Counted from the stretch's first letter, positions 22,436-34,453 are shown. The stretch: 64,000 bases of DNA from Tetrapyrgos nigripes (GCA_013368315.1 JAACJM010000149.1:1-64000), one strand, 5' to 3'. Numbers and translations: made by a program. Notes: a model not told the origin generated them from the sequence alone.

Positions 22436-25164
22436 GCCCACATCCCTTTCATCTCTGTGCCTCCTGCAAAATCCAGAGCAAAGAATTTGTGCTAATAGGT
22501 GTCTTTTGCGTAAGTGTAGAACAAACACAAACTTAGAAGACTTTTATACAAATATTATACAAATAGTAAAGTGCAAGTGTTCTGAGTAGTCAGAATACTC
22601 AACAGTTCACTTGTACTACAAGGACTTTTTGGGGGTTTTGGTAGGGGTTTTGCACGAATGCACACAAGTTAAACACACACACAGACTATAACAAGTCCAC
22701 AAAGATATAACCAACAGTTTCAATTCACAATTTGTAGGCCCAAATGCCTTATAACCAGTTTCACAAGTCTGAGGACACACACAAAAAGGTAACACAAAAA
22801 CCAACAAATTTGATTCAACACTATTGATCCACACACTATGTTTATACTCAATGTGAGTGAGGTAAATTTGGTAGAAGCATAGTCTGTGTTTCACAGTCTC
22901 TACAGCTAGTGCTAGTGAGATGACTGATACTCTACAGTACGTGGCTTGAGTAACTACAAGAAATACCTAGTCCTTTTATACTACTCACAGCTACTACTAT
23001 ACAGTTCTACATTTCTTTTTAATGTCCGCTAAAAGGTACCTAAGAAAAACAGAAATATTAGTCTAATTCCCAGTCCATGCTTGTCTGTACTACTAGATTA
23101 ACTAGGTACTTTCTAATTAGGGTATCTAGGAAATGTAGAATATTATCTAAAACTAATAGGGCTTTCTATGTTCCCTTCGTTTCATCCTCTTGACTAAGAG
23201 TACCTTTCTGGAACTGGCAGCTGTAGTCATTCTGACCATGCTGGGCTCCACTCATATGACTCACATTCCTTTACTGCCAATCAGTTGTTATAGGTTTGCG
23301 TAGTCCTTGCTTATTCTCCCTCTTATGTTTTTCTGGCGAAACTATAGACTTGGTGTTTATAGACTTTGTTTCTAGTATACTGCCAGTTAGTTCTTATAGA
23401 TGAGTCCTGCTCTCTATAAGGTCCTACATGTCTTTTGTAGTCACATTTTTACCAATGAGAATGCCTCAGTCATCAGGTACACATCTTGCTGATCTTACTG
23501 CTGCATTCGGAAATACCTTTACCCTTTTTGGGGTTTTCTCATTATGACTCATTCCTTAGATCACATACTGGTGGTAATGAACTATGGGCTTTATTCCTTC
23601 ACTGCTAGTCCATCCCTTTAGTACCATATGAAAGCTGAGCTTTCTAGGAACTCATACATATATACTTTGTCCTACTTTTCTATCCTTACTGCCTTTCAAA
23701 AGACTATTCCTTCTGTCTTGCTTACAAGCAAGGTATTGCTTGTTATACCGCTAGTTCAGACATAGTCGGTTACTAGGGCTATCCTTGCCATTTCTAAACC
23801 AGTGATCATTTAGCGCTAGAGTCTGGGTCATATAGCCTACGTGTTCCTTGCCCGTGAATAGGGGCTTCACTTTCCCTTGAATCGCACTGGCAATACTAAG
23901 CATGTTATAGTAGGAATGGTTACAAAGTCTTTATAGAACTTTGTATAGTATATGGGGTGGATCTGCTACTATAACTGAAGCACTGTACACATCAACCATA
24001 GTACTTAGAATAAGCATATCCTATTCATAAGTACCTAGTTTTATTGTACTGGCACATACACTTAGTCCACTAGCACTTTAACTACCAGTTTGGGACTCAC
24101 TCTAGTCCTTCATATACCAATTGAAGTGGTGAATCAGCTTTCTAACTGCCAATTAACGTTTCTATATGCAAATTTCGTATGGTGTATCAGCACACCACAA
24201 GCCAGAAACCTCTCAAGCCAGGGAAGTCAGGCTCAGCAAGGCAAGTAACAACTTTTTCCACCTGTTTACTTACCACTCATTCATCTATGTAGGAATCTAT
24301 GTGCAATACAATACAAGAAGGACCATCTAAAGGCTACAACTGGTGAATTCAGCAAGTACTGGGACAGTATTGAAGGTACATCTACTGCTGAGGTGACATG
24401 TTCTTGTTTTTCAGTCTATCTATTACATGCTCATTTCTGTACAGGAGTGGGAAGTGGCCTCTTCAGCTGCAAAGGCCAGAAAGAAGGGTGGCAGGTAATT
24501 GAGGGGGGATGGAGGGGGTAGTATGCAAGAATAGATATGGTTACATCATACATGTATTTGTATATTTATTGAAATATATACCTTCCATGTATAGTAATTA
24601 TGATTCTATATGGAGTTATTATGAAACTTCTACATAGCTATAAGTATGGCTAGTCCTTCAGGACATTCTCCAGACATTACTCTTATCTCTTAGTATATAG
24701 TGATATCTCTCTAGATGGCAATATGGCCAATGGCAGTATTCCTTTAGTCTCTAGGTATGTCCATGGACGATGTAGATATTAGTAATTACATACTCTTTAT
24801 CTAGTATAAAAGCTCTTTGTAAAATTGTATTTACTACAGAACAATATCTAGTTCTATCTGCTCTCCAAGCAATTTGTATCTCCTCAACATTCTATTTGGT
24901 GAGCTCCATGGACTGGTCACCCTACACTGATTAGTTGCTGCTTCATTAATATTTTCATTTCAATTAGAGATACAAAAAATACATGTATTCCTATCCATTC
25001 ACATATGTTCTTGATGAGATCTATGACAGAATCATGGATGTCTAGCTAAATAGATACAGTAGGATATGAAATTATGGCATCAATTTATTCTCATTTTCGG
25101 CAATTCTGGTATAATCACTTACACTTTCATGATTTCATATGATTTGATTCGTCACAGATATATA
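22436..25164. repeat. AT-rich repeat debris without genes
   Basis: The segment opens with a minus-oriented head of the TTACGAGGCC family (GGCCTCATACTTGCC...TTGGCCCACA at about 22436-22472). The remaining ~2.6 kb is AT-rich, with short imperfect repeats (TACTGCCAGTTAGTTCTTATAG-like units, quoted only as CCAGTTAGTTC) and no frame above 100 codons with a recognisable product. It could be the body of an old non-coding retroelement. Confidence 0.4.
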
Positions 25165-25604
25165 GAGGCCTTGTACTTGCCACACATTAGTGTTGGCCCA
25201 CAACCACTTCATTTAAATCCTTGCCCCAACGACCATGGGCATGAGCTAACAACCCCTTGCTGTCTGGTAATAAGGCTACTCAATTGCTCCTCCTCCAAAA
25301 AAAAAAGACAAGGAACTGTCGATGTAGCAGATGAGTACCACTCAGTGCAAGGAAATGTGGGCCATCACTGATGTGTGGCATGGATACGAGGCCTTTTGAA
25401 GCAACGACTGTCAACTGCAATGCCGCTGAGCTCTGAGTTTGAATTCTGGCCAAACAGCAAAAGTACTGTGACAGTACAATATGGGAATTGCTGAAAAGTG
25501 GATTGGAGTGAAAAAGATAACTGAACTGATGGACCATTTTAGCATAGCCACACAGCAAATGGCCAGTTTGTAAGAAAGAGTCCCTTAAAAGGGCCTTGTA
25601 ACCA
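25165..25604 (+). mobile_element. Hairpin-ended family members, head-to-head pair
   Basis: A minus-oriented head (AGAGGCCTTGTACTTGCC ending TTGGCCCACA) lies at 25165-25204. A plus-oriented head (TGTGGGCCATCACTGATG, GTGTGGCA, TACGAGGCC) lies at 25358-25400. The plus copy continues to a tail GTCCCTTAAAAGGGCC ending at about 25604. Its interior contains GAGTTTGAATTCTGG, resembling a pol III B box, and CTGTCAACTG shared with the copy at 60.3 kb. No coding capacity is present. Confidence 0.55.
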
Positions 25605-26095
25605 ACTGAGTACCATCAGACTCAGGTTTATCAATTTAAGTTCCCGGTACCAAGCAATTGACTTGGAAAGAACTCAGAATTGGTGTTTCTTCTAGGGACA
25701 GGGGAAATGTACCTGAACCACCAGCTTGAAGTGGCAAGTGCCATGACATCAGCATCAATATCATGCTCGAGATGGCTGGACATACTTTCTCAGTAGCTGC
25801 AGGTACCTTTCAATTGAGTATTATATTAGTACATCCAATGAGACTAGTGCTTTTGTAAAGTAATGATTGGATGGCTGGCCACTTCCATGATCATGGTAGA
25901 GCTATAAGTGCCTATCCTTGGCTTACAGCCACTGGCACTCTGTAAAGCTGTGAGTTCCACATTAGCCAGTTTGCTCACCCATGACCATGTGCAAAATCTG
26001 TGTGCACATTTCAACCACAATCAAAATCTGCATTGCGTTGACATCAGTGACCTGCCTTATTTGGAGCTGCATGTCATTTTCTGTGCATTTTCCCA

Positions 26096-27340
26096 TCAGC
26101 AAAATGGTTCATCCAGCTTAGATGTGCTTTGGTTTAAATCCAGTCACTTTGGCTTAAATCCAGTTGCTTTAGCTTAGAAAAATTTCCGTTAGCTTAGAGC
26201 TTGCTTAGAGAAATCCTCTATCTTGACAGAACTACAGATACTGCTTAGCACAATCAAGTTATGTTGATGAGTCAAGACATGATAACATAGCCAAAAGAGG
26301 TTACTAGTTGGGTATTCTTTAATGAAGGCAACACTATTTGACTCTGCCAAAAGACCTGTGTGCCATGTATGAGAGGGCAGTAGTAATACTAGTATCTGGT
26401 GAGTGTATGTGTCTCGTGACGCGCATTTCCAAAATTCTTAAGTTTCATTCAAACTCCACTACTATACAGTACCAAGCCACAGCTCACATAAGCCTTGTTG
26501 ATTTTGCTGTGTCCTTTGTCATCATTGTTTGGCCTTTGGCGATGTCTGGTCTCAACATTCTTGACTGCTCAAGTTGTCTTCAAGTACCAGAGATAAACAC
26601 TCAGAAGAATTCAAGTACCCTCAACCCTTGGCCCTTCAAGTCCCTTGGATCACTGCAACACTTCAAGCACACAACATCTTGTATAACCTCTCCATATGTA
26701 CTGGGAAAAAATGGACGAGGGAGATAGTGACTGTAGAAAAATATCTCAAGTGGTGTGTCTCTTTTACTGGTTTTTCATCCTCATCATTGATTTTATTTGC
26801 TTGCACTCATACTATTAGGTCACAAACACCTTACTTCCTGTCTTTCTCCTGTCCAGTTGCACTTGTACCTGTGGTAATGATTCCCAGCTATACCTTTATC
26901 ATCACTATTTCTGACCATTCTTTTCAGTTCTCAACCTGCGAAACTTTTACCAATGATGTTTCTGGTTCAACCAGTTTGTCCACCTTTGTGCACTGGGTAT
27001 TCTGAATCCAGGTGGTGTGGGCCACAGAACGACTGCCATAGGGGCAAGGCAATTATATGTAGGAGTGGGCAGGATGATAATAGGATACTGTTCTTGAATG
27101 TACTATAGAATGACATGTACATATGTAAAACGTGCATGAATAGAATTTTTTTTTACTTTTATTTCACCATTTGATTCCATGCTAAGCTACCATCTAAGCC
27201 AAAGCTACAGTGTCTAAGCAGTATCTAAGCAAATTGAGAAGTCCTAGAAAGCAACACACACTTTCTAAGGAAAAACTGGCTTATTGGGCTTTCTAAGCAA
27301 AATTTTCCTTAGATAGTGCTCTAAGTTAAATGTCCAGTGT
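26096..27340. mobile_element. CACTA-like element with GCTTAGA subterminal repeats
   Basis: GCTTAG(A) occurs repeatedly on the plus strand at about 26115-26260 and as the inverse TCTAAGC at about 27180-27330, ending near CCAGTG. Such mirrored subterminal motifs plus a CAGTG-type terminus are typical of CACTA/EnSpm relatives. The left terminus is not certain; CATCAGCAAAATG at 26096 also begins the 33-kb element. Frames at 26338-26727 and 26574-27005 lie inside and have no recognisable domain. Confidence 0.45.
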
Positions 27341-28507
27341 AGGTGGTCAAAAAGTTGGTATCCAAGTCTGTTATGTCTAATAACTCATATGTGTACTGAG
27401 GGCTGGCAGAAAATGGTGGAGTTTTTGCTTTAGGTGCCATGTTCCTGCACAATACAAATTTTGAGCATGGTCGAAATGCGCATGCAGATTTCGCATGTGG
27501 TCGTAGATGTGAAAACAGGCTATTAGTACCAAAATTGTACAACAATGATATCAATGTGAAGTGGTAGATGCCTGTCACCACCTTAGAACTTGGAAGTGCC
27601 TGGTGACAATTACAGAAGCTGGATAGGGATATAAGTCTCTGGAACTGATGTCCATGCAGGATTATTCCTCCCCCCTTCCAGCAATTTTTCCTGATGTCAT
27701 CCACCATACCTCAAGGACAACAACAGTCTCTTCCTCTTGCCAGCTCTGATATTGAGGTTCTCAGAATAGGGTTGCTACAAACAGCTGTCACATGGCTGCT
27801 TTGTGGTTTTAATGTCACATTTATGGTTACAATTTTCTATGCCATTTTGTAAGTTTTCATAAACTCCTATCTGTATTGTGGTTCACCAATAATGAATGTA
27901 TAATGTATTGATAGATCACAACAAAAGCACCATTCAAAACCACAACTCATCCTTTTGGTGCTTGTTGCCTTGATGTCCATTCTCACAATTGGATCTGCTG
28001 TTACAATTTCTCACCCCTATTCTATAGGACTCTTTATACAAAGAAGTCTTTGAAAAGAAAGCTTCTGAACGATTTCCAGAATCCCAACCATATGATCATG
28101 CCATAGATCTGAAACCTGACTTCATCCCCAAAGACTGCGAAGTCTATCCTTTATCCCCTGCAGAACAGAAACTTCAAGACAAGTTTATTGATGAAAATCT
28201 ACGAAAAGGATACATCTGACCTTCAAAATCCCCTATGGCTTCCCCCTTTTTCTTTGTGGCCAAGAAGGAAAAAGGAGCATTGAGGCCATGTCAAAATTAT
28301 TGAAGGTTGAATGAAGGAACAATCAAGAATAGTTATCCTTTACTGTTGATTCCTGAACTAATCAAAGAGGCAAAGATATTCACAAAAATGGATCAATGTT
28401 GGGGGTACAACAATATTCAGATAAAGGATGGAGATCAATGGAAAGCAACATTCAAAATGAATAAAGGGCTGTTCAAACCAACAGTCATGTTCTTTGGAAT
28501 GAGTAAT

Positions 28508-28772
28508 TACGAGGCCTTTAGCCAAGTTAACTTATGTCGTCTTTGCAACTTTTCCACGCCTGCAATTTCTATTGGCCAGTCTCTATGATGCCGACAACTG
28601 AACGAGGATGCCGTTGGCTTTTTGATCCGACCCAAGCTGTCATCAACCATGAACAAACAATGACATAGCCCAAGTCACATCGGATTTTCATAAGTCCTTT
28701 CACCTTCACCCTACGATGTGCTACTACAGGCCTCGTAAATTGCCATGCGAAGCAGTGGCATCTTTCCCCAGT
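28508..28772 (-). mobile_element. 265-bp hairpin-ended insertion inside gypsy RT
   Basis: Removing 265 bp joins AGTAAT to TCTCCAGCTACATTC and restores the expected reading of the conserved RT core around SPATF, so the boundaries are known to within the TT overlap. On the minus strand the element runs CTGGGGAAAG, hairpin (GCCACTGCTTCGCATGGC), TTTACGAGGCC ... CATAAGTTAACTTGGC, TAAAGGCCTCGT. Both ends match the 379-bp copy at 13,878. There is no coding capacity. Target duplication is at most TT. Confidence 0.8.
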
Positions 28773-29562
28773 TCTCCAGCTACATTCCTCTTTCAAGATA
28801 TGATTGATGAAGGATGGATTGTCATCTATATGGATGATATCCTAATCTTCTCAAAGGACTTCAAAGAGCACCAAATCCAAACTCTACAAGTTCTAGAATG
28901 ACTCCAAAAGAACAACTTGTTCCTGAAGCCAGAGAAATGCGAATTTGGCAAAGAACAAGTAGGATTTTTGGGACTCATCATCAGGATCCTACAAAACTAG
29001 CAGGGATTTGAGACTGGAAAGCCCCAACATCAGTTAAAGGAGTACAGTCCTTCTTAGGATTCAGAAACTTTTATAGGAAATTTATTGGAAGATATGCAGA
29101 TATTGTGAAACCACTTCACAGACTCACAAAAAAGGACAAGAAATTTGAATGAACTCCAGAATGCCAAAAGGCATTCAATGAATTGAACCAGTTTTGCAGA
29201 TGTCAGACACAGAAAAACCATTCATCATTGAATGTGACGCTTTGAAATGGGCAACAGGAGCAGTACTCAAACAACAAGGCATGAATGAGGATTGGCATCC
29301 TTGTGGATATATTTCTCATGCTTTTACTGAGATCTATGACAGAGAACTCTTGGCTATTCAAAGCTCTCAAAGCATGGAGACATTATCTACAAGGATCTAA
29401 TCACATAACCACTATCTTGTCAGACCACAAAAATCTCAGAAGCTAAACCAACAACAAGCCAGATGGAGCCTTTTCCTCTCTGAGTTTGATCTTAAACTCA
29501 TTCATACTCTGGGAATAAAGATGATACAATCTGATGCCTTGTCCAGATGAGAAGACATGATT

Positions 29563-30026
29563 CCAGAAGAAGACACCAATAATGAAAATGTCACCATGCT
29601 CTCTGACAAACTCTTTGTTAGGGTAATAGATACAGAACTTCACTCCCTTATCACAGAAAGAACTATGAAGGATGACCTTGTATCAAAAGCAGTGGATGCT
29701 TTGAAGACAAAAGGAATACCACTGATAAAATCTGCATTATCAGATTGGAAAATCAAAGGGAACATCTTATTCTTCATGAATAGATGTTATGTATCCAGAA
29801 GAAGACACCAATAATGAAAATGTCCCCATGCTCTCTGACAAACTCTTTGTTAGGGTAATAGATACAGAACTTCACTCCCTTATCACAGAAAGAACTATGA
29901 AGGATGACCTTGTATCAAAAGCAGTGGATGCTTTGAAGACAAAAGGAATACCACTGATAAAATCTGCATTATCGGATTGGAAAATCAAAGGGAACATCTT
30001 ATTCTTCATGAATAGATGTTATGTAC
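29563..30026 (+). repeat. Near-identical 232-bp tandem duplication in pol
   Basis: Bases 29563-29794 are repeated at 29795-30026 with only a few differences (for example ACC/CCC in the ...NENV(T/P)MLSD stretch). The unit covers the RNase H-integrase linker, from PEEDTNNEN to the FFMNRCYV segment. Only the second copy runs into the integrase zinc region. The high identity shows it arose after much of the element's decay. Confidence 0.9.
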
Positions 30027-31315
30027 CAGATGATGAAGAATTGCGAAGGAACATCATGAAACAATATCACAAAGGGATATCAACAGGACATCCTGGACAG
30101 TATGCCACACTGGAATTGATTCAAAGAGAATATTAGTGGCCAGGAATATATTCTTTCATCAAACAATACATAAAAGGATGTGTCATTTGTCAACAAATGA
30201 AGATTAACACACATCCTACAACCCCACCTTTACATCCCATCCCAGGATCAAAAAATGCCTTACCTTTCAATCATCTTACTATGGATTTAATCACAGACCT
30301 ACCAGAGATAGACAGAGAGAATTCTATCTTGGTTGTGGTAGACCACATGGCTACAAAGGGGGCAATTTTTATCTCTTGCCACAAAGCAATCGATGCAACT
30401 GGAATAGCCATTCTTTTGTTAGACAATGTCTACAGAAGGTTCAGATTACCAGAGGAACTCATATTCGATCAAGACCCTAGATTTGCAGCAGATGTATTCC
30501 AGGAACTAGGACGACTTCTTGGAATCAAACTCTCCATGAGTACGGCATATCACCCACAAACCAATGGAGAAACTGAATGGGTCAACCAAGAGTTGGAAAC
30601 CTATCCTCAATTGTTCTGTGCAAGGAACCAGGAGAAGTGGAAGAAATCTTTACCTATGGCAGAATTCACTCACAACAACCAAATTTACACTGCAAGGAAT
30701 CATTCCCCCTTCTACCTCATGATAGGATACAATTCTAGACCCTTGCTGACAGCCTTCAGAGAAACCAACATACCAAGTGTAGCAGACTGATTGGCTAGAT
30801 TACAGAAAACCCGAGAAGAAATGTTTGCCCTACACGAGTTAGCCAGACAGACTGATCCAACAAAAAATTCACACCATTCAAACAAGGACAGAAGGTATGG
30901 CTAGAAGCCAAGAACATTCGACTCATTTATCTATTGAGAAAACTAGCACCATGAAGAGGGGGTCCATTCACTATCAATAAAGTCTTAGGACCTTTGACAT
31001 ACAAACTGGACTTACCACCACAGTGGAAGATCCATCCTGTGTTTCACACCTTGCTCCTAACCCCCTTCCATGAGAATGAAGCACATGGAAGAAATTTCCT
31101 AGAACCACTCCCAGATGTGATTGATGGACAAGAAGAGTATGAAGTGGAGGCAATCCTTTTACATAAACCAAAAAACAAGCCTTGCTACTACCTTGTGTCT
31201 TGGAAAGGATACCCTTCTGCCTCAAACTTATGGGAACCTGAAGGAAACCTGGAAAATGCCAAAGAAGAACTTGAAGCTTATAAACCAGAACTCAATCTTC
31301 AACATCTCTTTAAAC

Positions 31316-31960
31316 ATGTCTTCCAGCAACAACACTGTTCACATCCCCATTCCTCTTCCAGAGAAACCCACCGATGACCAGTTTGCCATTACAAAAAAGA
31401 TCTTGACCAACAACATGAATGATGAAGAAGTATGATGTGCTCTAAAAAATTTGATTCATATCAAACCATTGGTCAAAACCATCTTCATGATGCAAGGATG
31501 TAGACATCTACTTCAACAGACAATCAAGGAAGTAGACGAAGAGTTGGACAAATATACAAGGGAAATAGCAGACAAAGGATTTGTGGCAAGATGGGACAAG
31601 CAGTTGGAGAAAAGAGAAAGGCTTCACACAGGTAGTGTGGCTAAATCCAGAGGATTTTCCAAAAGACCAACTCTTAATAGCCCTGCCAGTAGCCAAGGTG
31701 GATCTGCATTTGGGACCAGGAACAACCTATCATCATTGATTGAAGTTCTTCACCCACAAGCTCCAACACCGTTTGCTGCTACTGGTGCCACAAGGATGGA
31801 CATTTCACTAGTTCCTGCAAATGCTTCAATTGCTACATATGTGGGGAATACCAACCAGGTCACTACCCTTCTCGATGCCCTCATAGAAGCACAGTTGGCA
31901 GAACTCAACACAACTATAGGCCAGATTCACCAGACCTTGACCCAGAAGGAGGATTAGATG
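31316..31960 (+). pseudogene. Third ORF downstream of chromodomain with two CCHC zinc knuckles
   Basis: A frame starting MSSSNNTVHIPIPLPEK at 31316 has one TGA stop at about 31433 and continues in a Lys/Glu-rich helical region (IKEVDEELDKYTREIADKG) and a Ser-rich linker. In another frame, at 31777-31818, lies CYWCHKDGHFTSSC, a perfect C-x2-C-x4-H-x4-C knuckle. It is followed at 31831-31878 by CYICGEYQPGHYPSRC, a slightly longer variant. A frameshift around 31,700 separates the two parts. Zinc knuckles normally belong to Gag, at the 5' side of pol; here they sit between the chromodomain and the LTR. I infer either an accessory ORF or a displaced gag-like gene. Confidence 0.6.
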
Positions 31961-32039
31961 ATGTAACATGGGTGAACATTACTGGAGAGCCAATGGCAGA
32001 TTATTGAAGTTGGAAACTTCAATGTTGAAAGGGGGGTAA

Positions 32040-32528
32040 CATTACAATTTCTCACCCCTATTCTATAGGACTCTTTGACTCATCCTTTCATCTCTCTTAT
32101 CAAACACATGTTTCCCATCCATTCGTCATGCTTTATCCTTGCTTTCTCTTCCACATGCACAATACACATGTCTACTATTATTTACACATTGATTACATGC
32201 ATTGTATGCATGTTTCCTTTGCTCTTATCCTATACACGCATTGTATGCATGTCTCTTATTACTTACATGCTGTTTGACATAGCTACTACAGACAATTTAC
32301 ATGCTTAGTACACATTATACTCTGACTCGTAGTTACAAGACATTCTTGTGTATAGGTAGAGGATCCTTCAAGCTAGATTCCCCAGCTCAACCTTATACAT
32401 CTTTCTACAAGTCTTACTTTGAGTAATACTCATCTTCTGAAGTCTTGCTCAAACCTTTCTTCAATAGAAGGGCTCAAAGAACAAACAAACAAAAAGCGAA
32501 ACCTTGAAGTACAACTTCCATCGTAACA
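32040..32528 (+). mobile_element. 3' LTR of the gypsy element
   Basis: It follows the polypurine tract TTGAAAGGGGGGTA and shares its first ~37 bp with the 5' LTR remnant at 27999. It ends CCATCGTAACA, complementary to the TGTTA start of the 5' copy, and abuts the TCTGC target duplication. The 5'-terminal TG is CA in this copy. Internal direct repeats of CACGCATTGTATGCATGT-like sequence are present. Confidence 0.85.
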
Positions 32529-32533
32529 TCTGC

Positions 32534-32979
32534 AGTTATAAATACACAATTTATGTGGTCCAGTATGTCATAGGAGATGGAATTGTAGTTTAGAGAGTGT
32601 GGATCCTATTTCCTGGTCATTAACCTGTCAAGGGTATTAGGTACAGTCAAAGTGTGGAATAAAATATTCCACTGATCCTTTGTTGTTTTTATTCAGAGCA
32701 AAGCTCAGCGAGGTTGTCCTTTGACCGACTGACTTATTTTACACTTTATTATATACATATCTATCAGTTTAAAATTTGTACAGTGATTGATGAGGACCTT
32801 GCACAGCTGCTCCAGACTACTCATGCTTTGCAACTACCACAATGCTCTTGGATTTGGTGATAGCAGCTTGATCTGTAGGCTTGGGTTTGTCCTTAAATCT
32901 ACAAGGACTTCCTGGATGATGCTTTTGACTGTCTTGTGTGTCTTCAGACTGGGGCATGGCCATGGCATACTCTTTGCCC
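32534..32979. other. Flank of the gypsy insertion, no gene
   Basis: Only a short unrecognised frame at 32787-33071 runs into the next repeat element. Nothing else is supported. Confidence 0.4.
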
Positions 32980-34453
32980 ATCAGCAAAATGTACATCTGG
33001 CTTTTAGCAACTTTTCCACAAGTTTTTCCAGATCCGGCTCAACTTTTGCAAGCTATGTCCCCTTTATTTGAAAAGTTCCCAGAGACTTTTCAAACCTCAT
33101 TAAAAGTATCTAAAAAAGTATGCCTGAAAGTACTCAAAATACTACTGCTATGCACCCTTCAAACAGAGAAGCAAGAAATATATTCATATAGTAATGAACT
33201 GCAAGAATGCTAATAGTACATACTACATACCACCTTGTTACCACTCACCTACTTGTAATGCATACTTTACAAGCCCTATATCCCATATGATAACAATATA
33301 TGAGCTTCAAGCAAGGCTAGAAGGAAATATGTCAGAAGGAAAGTAAAACAGAAAGATTTGTGAATGCACGCACATCAAGGCCATCCTCTTATATCATCCT
33401 GCTAGCCACTCAAAGGTGATAACATCCTCCCAGATCTGAAACTAGGAAATATGTCAGTGAATATAAGATGGGAAGAGGAAGCCACAAGCACAACTTACTG
33501 GCAGCAAATTCCCTATTAGGTCTCAGTACCTACTTGGCAGTGGCTGTCAGACCAGAGAAGATGGTGATGTTAGGCAAAACGTGCTGGTCATTGGCAGTAG
33601 AGACAGTCAGTTTGACTGATGAAAAATGCGGTACAAAAGGTGAGTATTATATCATCAAGCTGCTGACAGTGTATAGTCTCACCAAGATAGAAAACCCCCA
33701 GTGGGACACTACAGCATGAAGGCATTAGGATCTGGGTTGGAGGAAGAAGACAGAGAAAATGCTGAGAAACACATCTGCTGTCTTGTGTTGATCAACAAAA
33801 AAGTTTTTCAAGCTCTGACAGCCCATGATCGTGTCATCATCATAGTATCATCCCAGATGCAACTGACACAATGGCTTGTTTTGTTGAAGTCCATTGACTC
33901 AGACTTGCATCAAGTTCCCTTTCCTTCTCACTAATATGTCCAGCCTGAGCCTTGAGCCTTAGGCTGTGTTGCATCTGCAAATATCTGCTTTCTCAACCTC
34001 ATAAAATAACATTTCCTGCCTCTGAGTCTGTGCTCCCTATACATACATATGGGCATTCCATGTGCTGTTTAAAATCCCCTGGAATGAGTGCATTCATTGA
34101 CAGAATAGTACTACACTTGGAAGGAGCACAGATGCAGATTCTCATTGGCCTGGTAGGAGGAAGGAGGGGGAGGAAGGAGTTGTGCAATATACATACTGTA
34201 GCAATTTAACTAGCAATCAGCTGTACAGTGTACTTATATTCACCATACATATGAATGACTTCAAAGCGGATAAAAACCTCAAAAAAGTCGAGGTACTGGT
34301 CTAAAAAGGCCTCAGCAAAGTTCCTGGGCAGCGGAAAAAAAGTCAAACCTTGCTAAAAGCTCCCAGAAAAAAGGACAGGAAAAGCTTGGGGCAGAAAAAG
34401 GATCAAAAAGTGGATCAAAAGTCCAGAAAGCTGGATGTACATTTTACTGATGC
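32980..34453. mobile_element. Inverted-repeat element with CATCAGCAAAATGTACAT ends
   Basis: CATCAGCAAAATGTACATC at 32980, continuing TGGCTTTTAGCAAC, is inverted at 34425-34453 (AGCTGGATGTACATTTTACT, then GATG) with a few mismatches. The next ~150 bp inside each end share AAAAGTT/CTTTTCC-type motifs in mirrored orientation. The interior contains frames at 33468-33719, 33701-33934 and 33952-34209 that might be remnants of a transposase or cargo, but I recognise no domain. Confidence 0.55.

Larger units (their letters stand above)
28036..31312 (+). pseudogene. gypsy pol relic: RT, RNase H, integrase, chromodomain
   Basis: The first fragment carries RT upstream motifs ([37 protein letters not shown]) and is broken at 28508 by an insertion. 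RT resumes with SPATF and the catalytic YMDD at 28827-28838. RNase H shows FIIECDA and [10 protein letters not shown] (about 29,222-29,360). The integrase has an HHCC zinc region (HPGQYATLELIQ, CVICQQ) and a DDE core seen as MDLITDLPE, FDQDPRF and QTNGETEWVNQELE (about 30,280-30,605). A chromodomain (YEVEAILLHK, YYLVSWKGY, LWEP) lies at about 31,135-31,290. At least six in-frame TGA stops sit where family members have Arg; two Trp-to-stop changes are also present. I see no intact reading frame. Confidence 0.9.
27994..32533 (+). mobile_element. Degenerate Ty3/gypsy chromovirus with 5-bp TSD
   Basis: TCTGC occurs at 27994-27998 and at 32529-32533 as the target duplication. Between them, 27999-28035 matches the first 37 bp of the 3' LTR (TTACAATTTCTCACCCC...). 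The sequence then jumps directly into pol upstream of the reverse transcriptase, so gag, protease and most of the 5' LTR have been deleted. RT, RNase H, integrase and a chromodomain follow in order. An extra ORF with zinc-knuckle motifs and the 3' LTR (32040-32528) complete the element. Multiple stops, a nested insertion and a 232-bp tandem duplication make it non-functional. Confidence 0.9.

Noticed and set aside
28500..28772. The RT insertion as a spliceable intron (GTAATT ... CCCCAG)
   Set aside because: Splicing at those GT-AG sites would remove four extra bases and shift the RT frame. Exact excision restores the frame only at non-GT-AG borders, and the same ends bound an intergenic copy at 13.9 kb.
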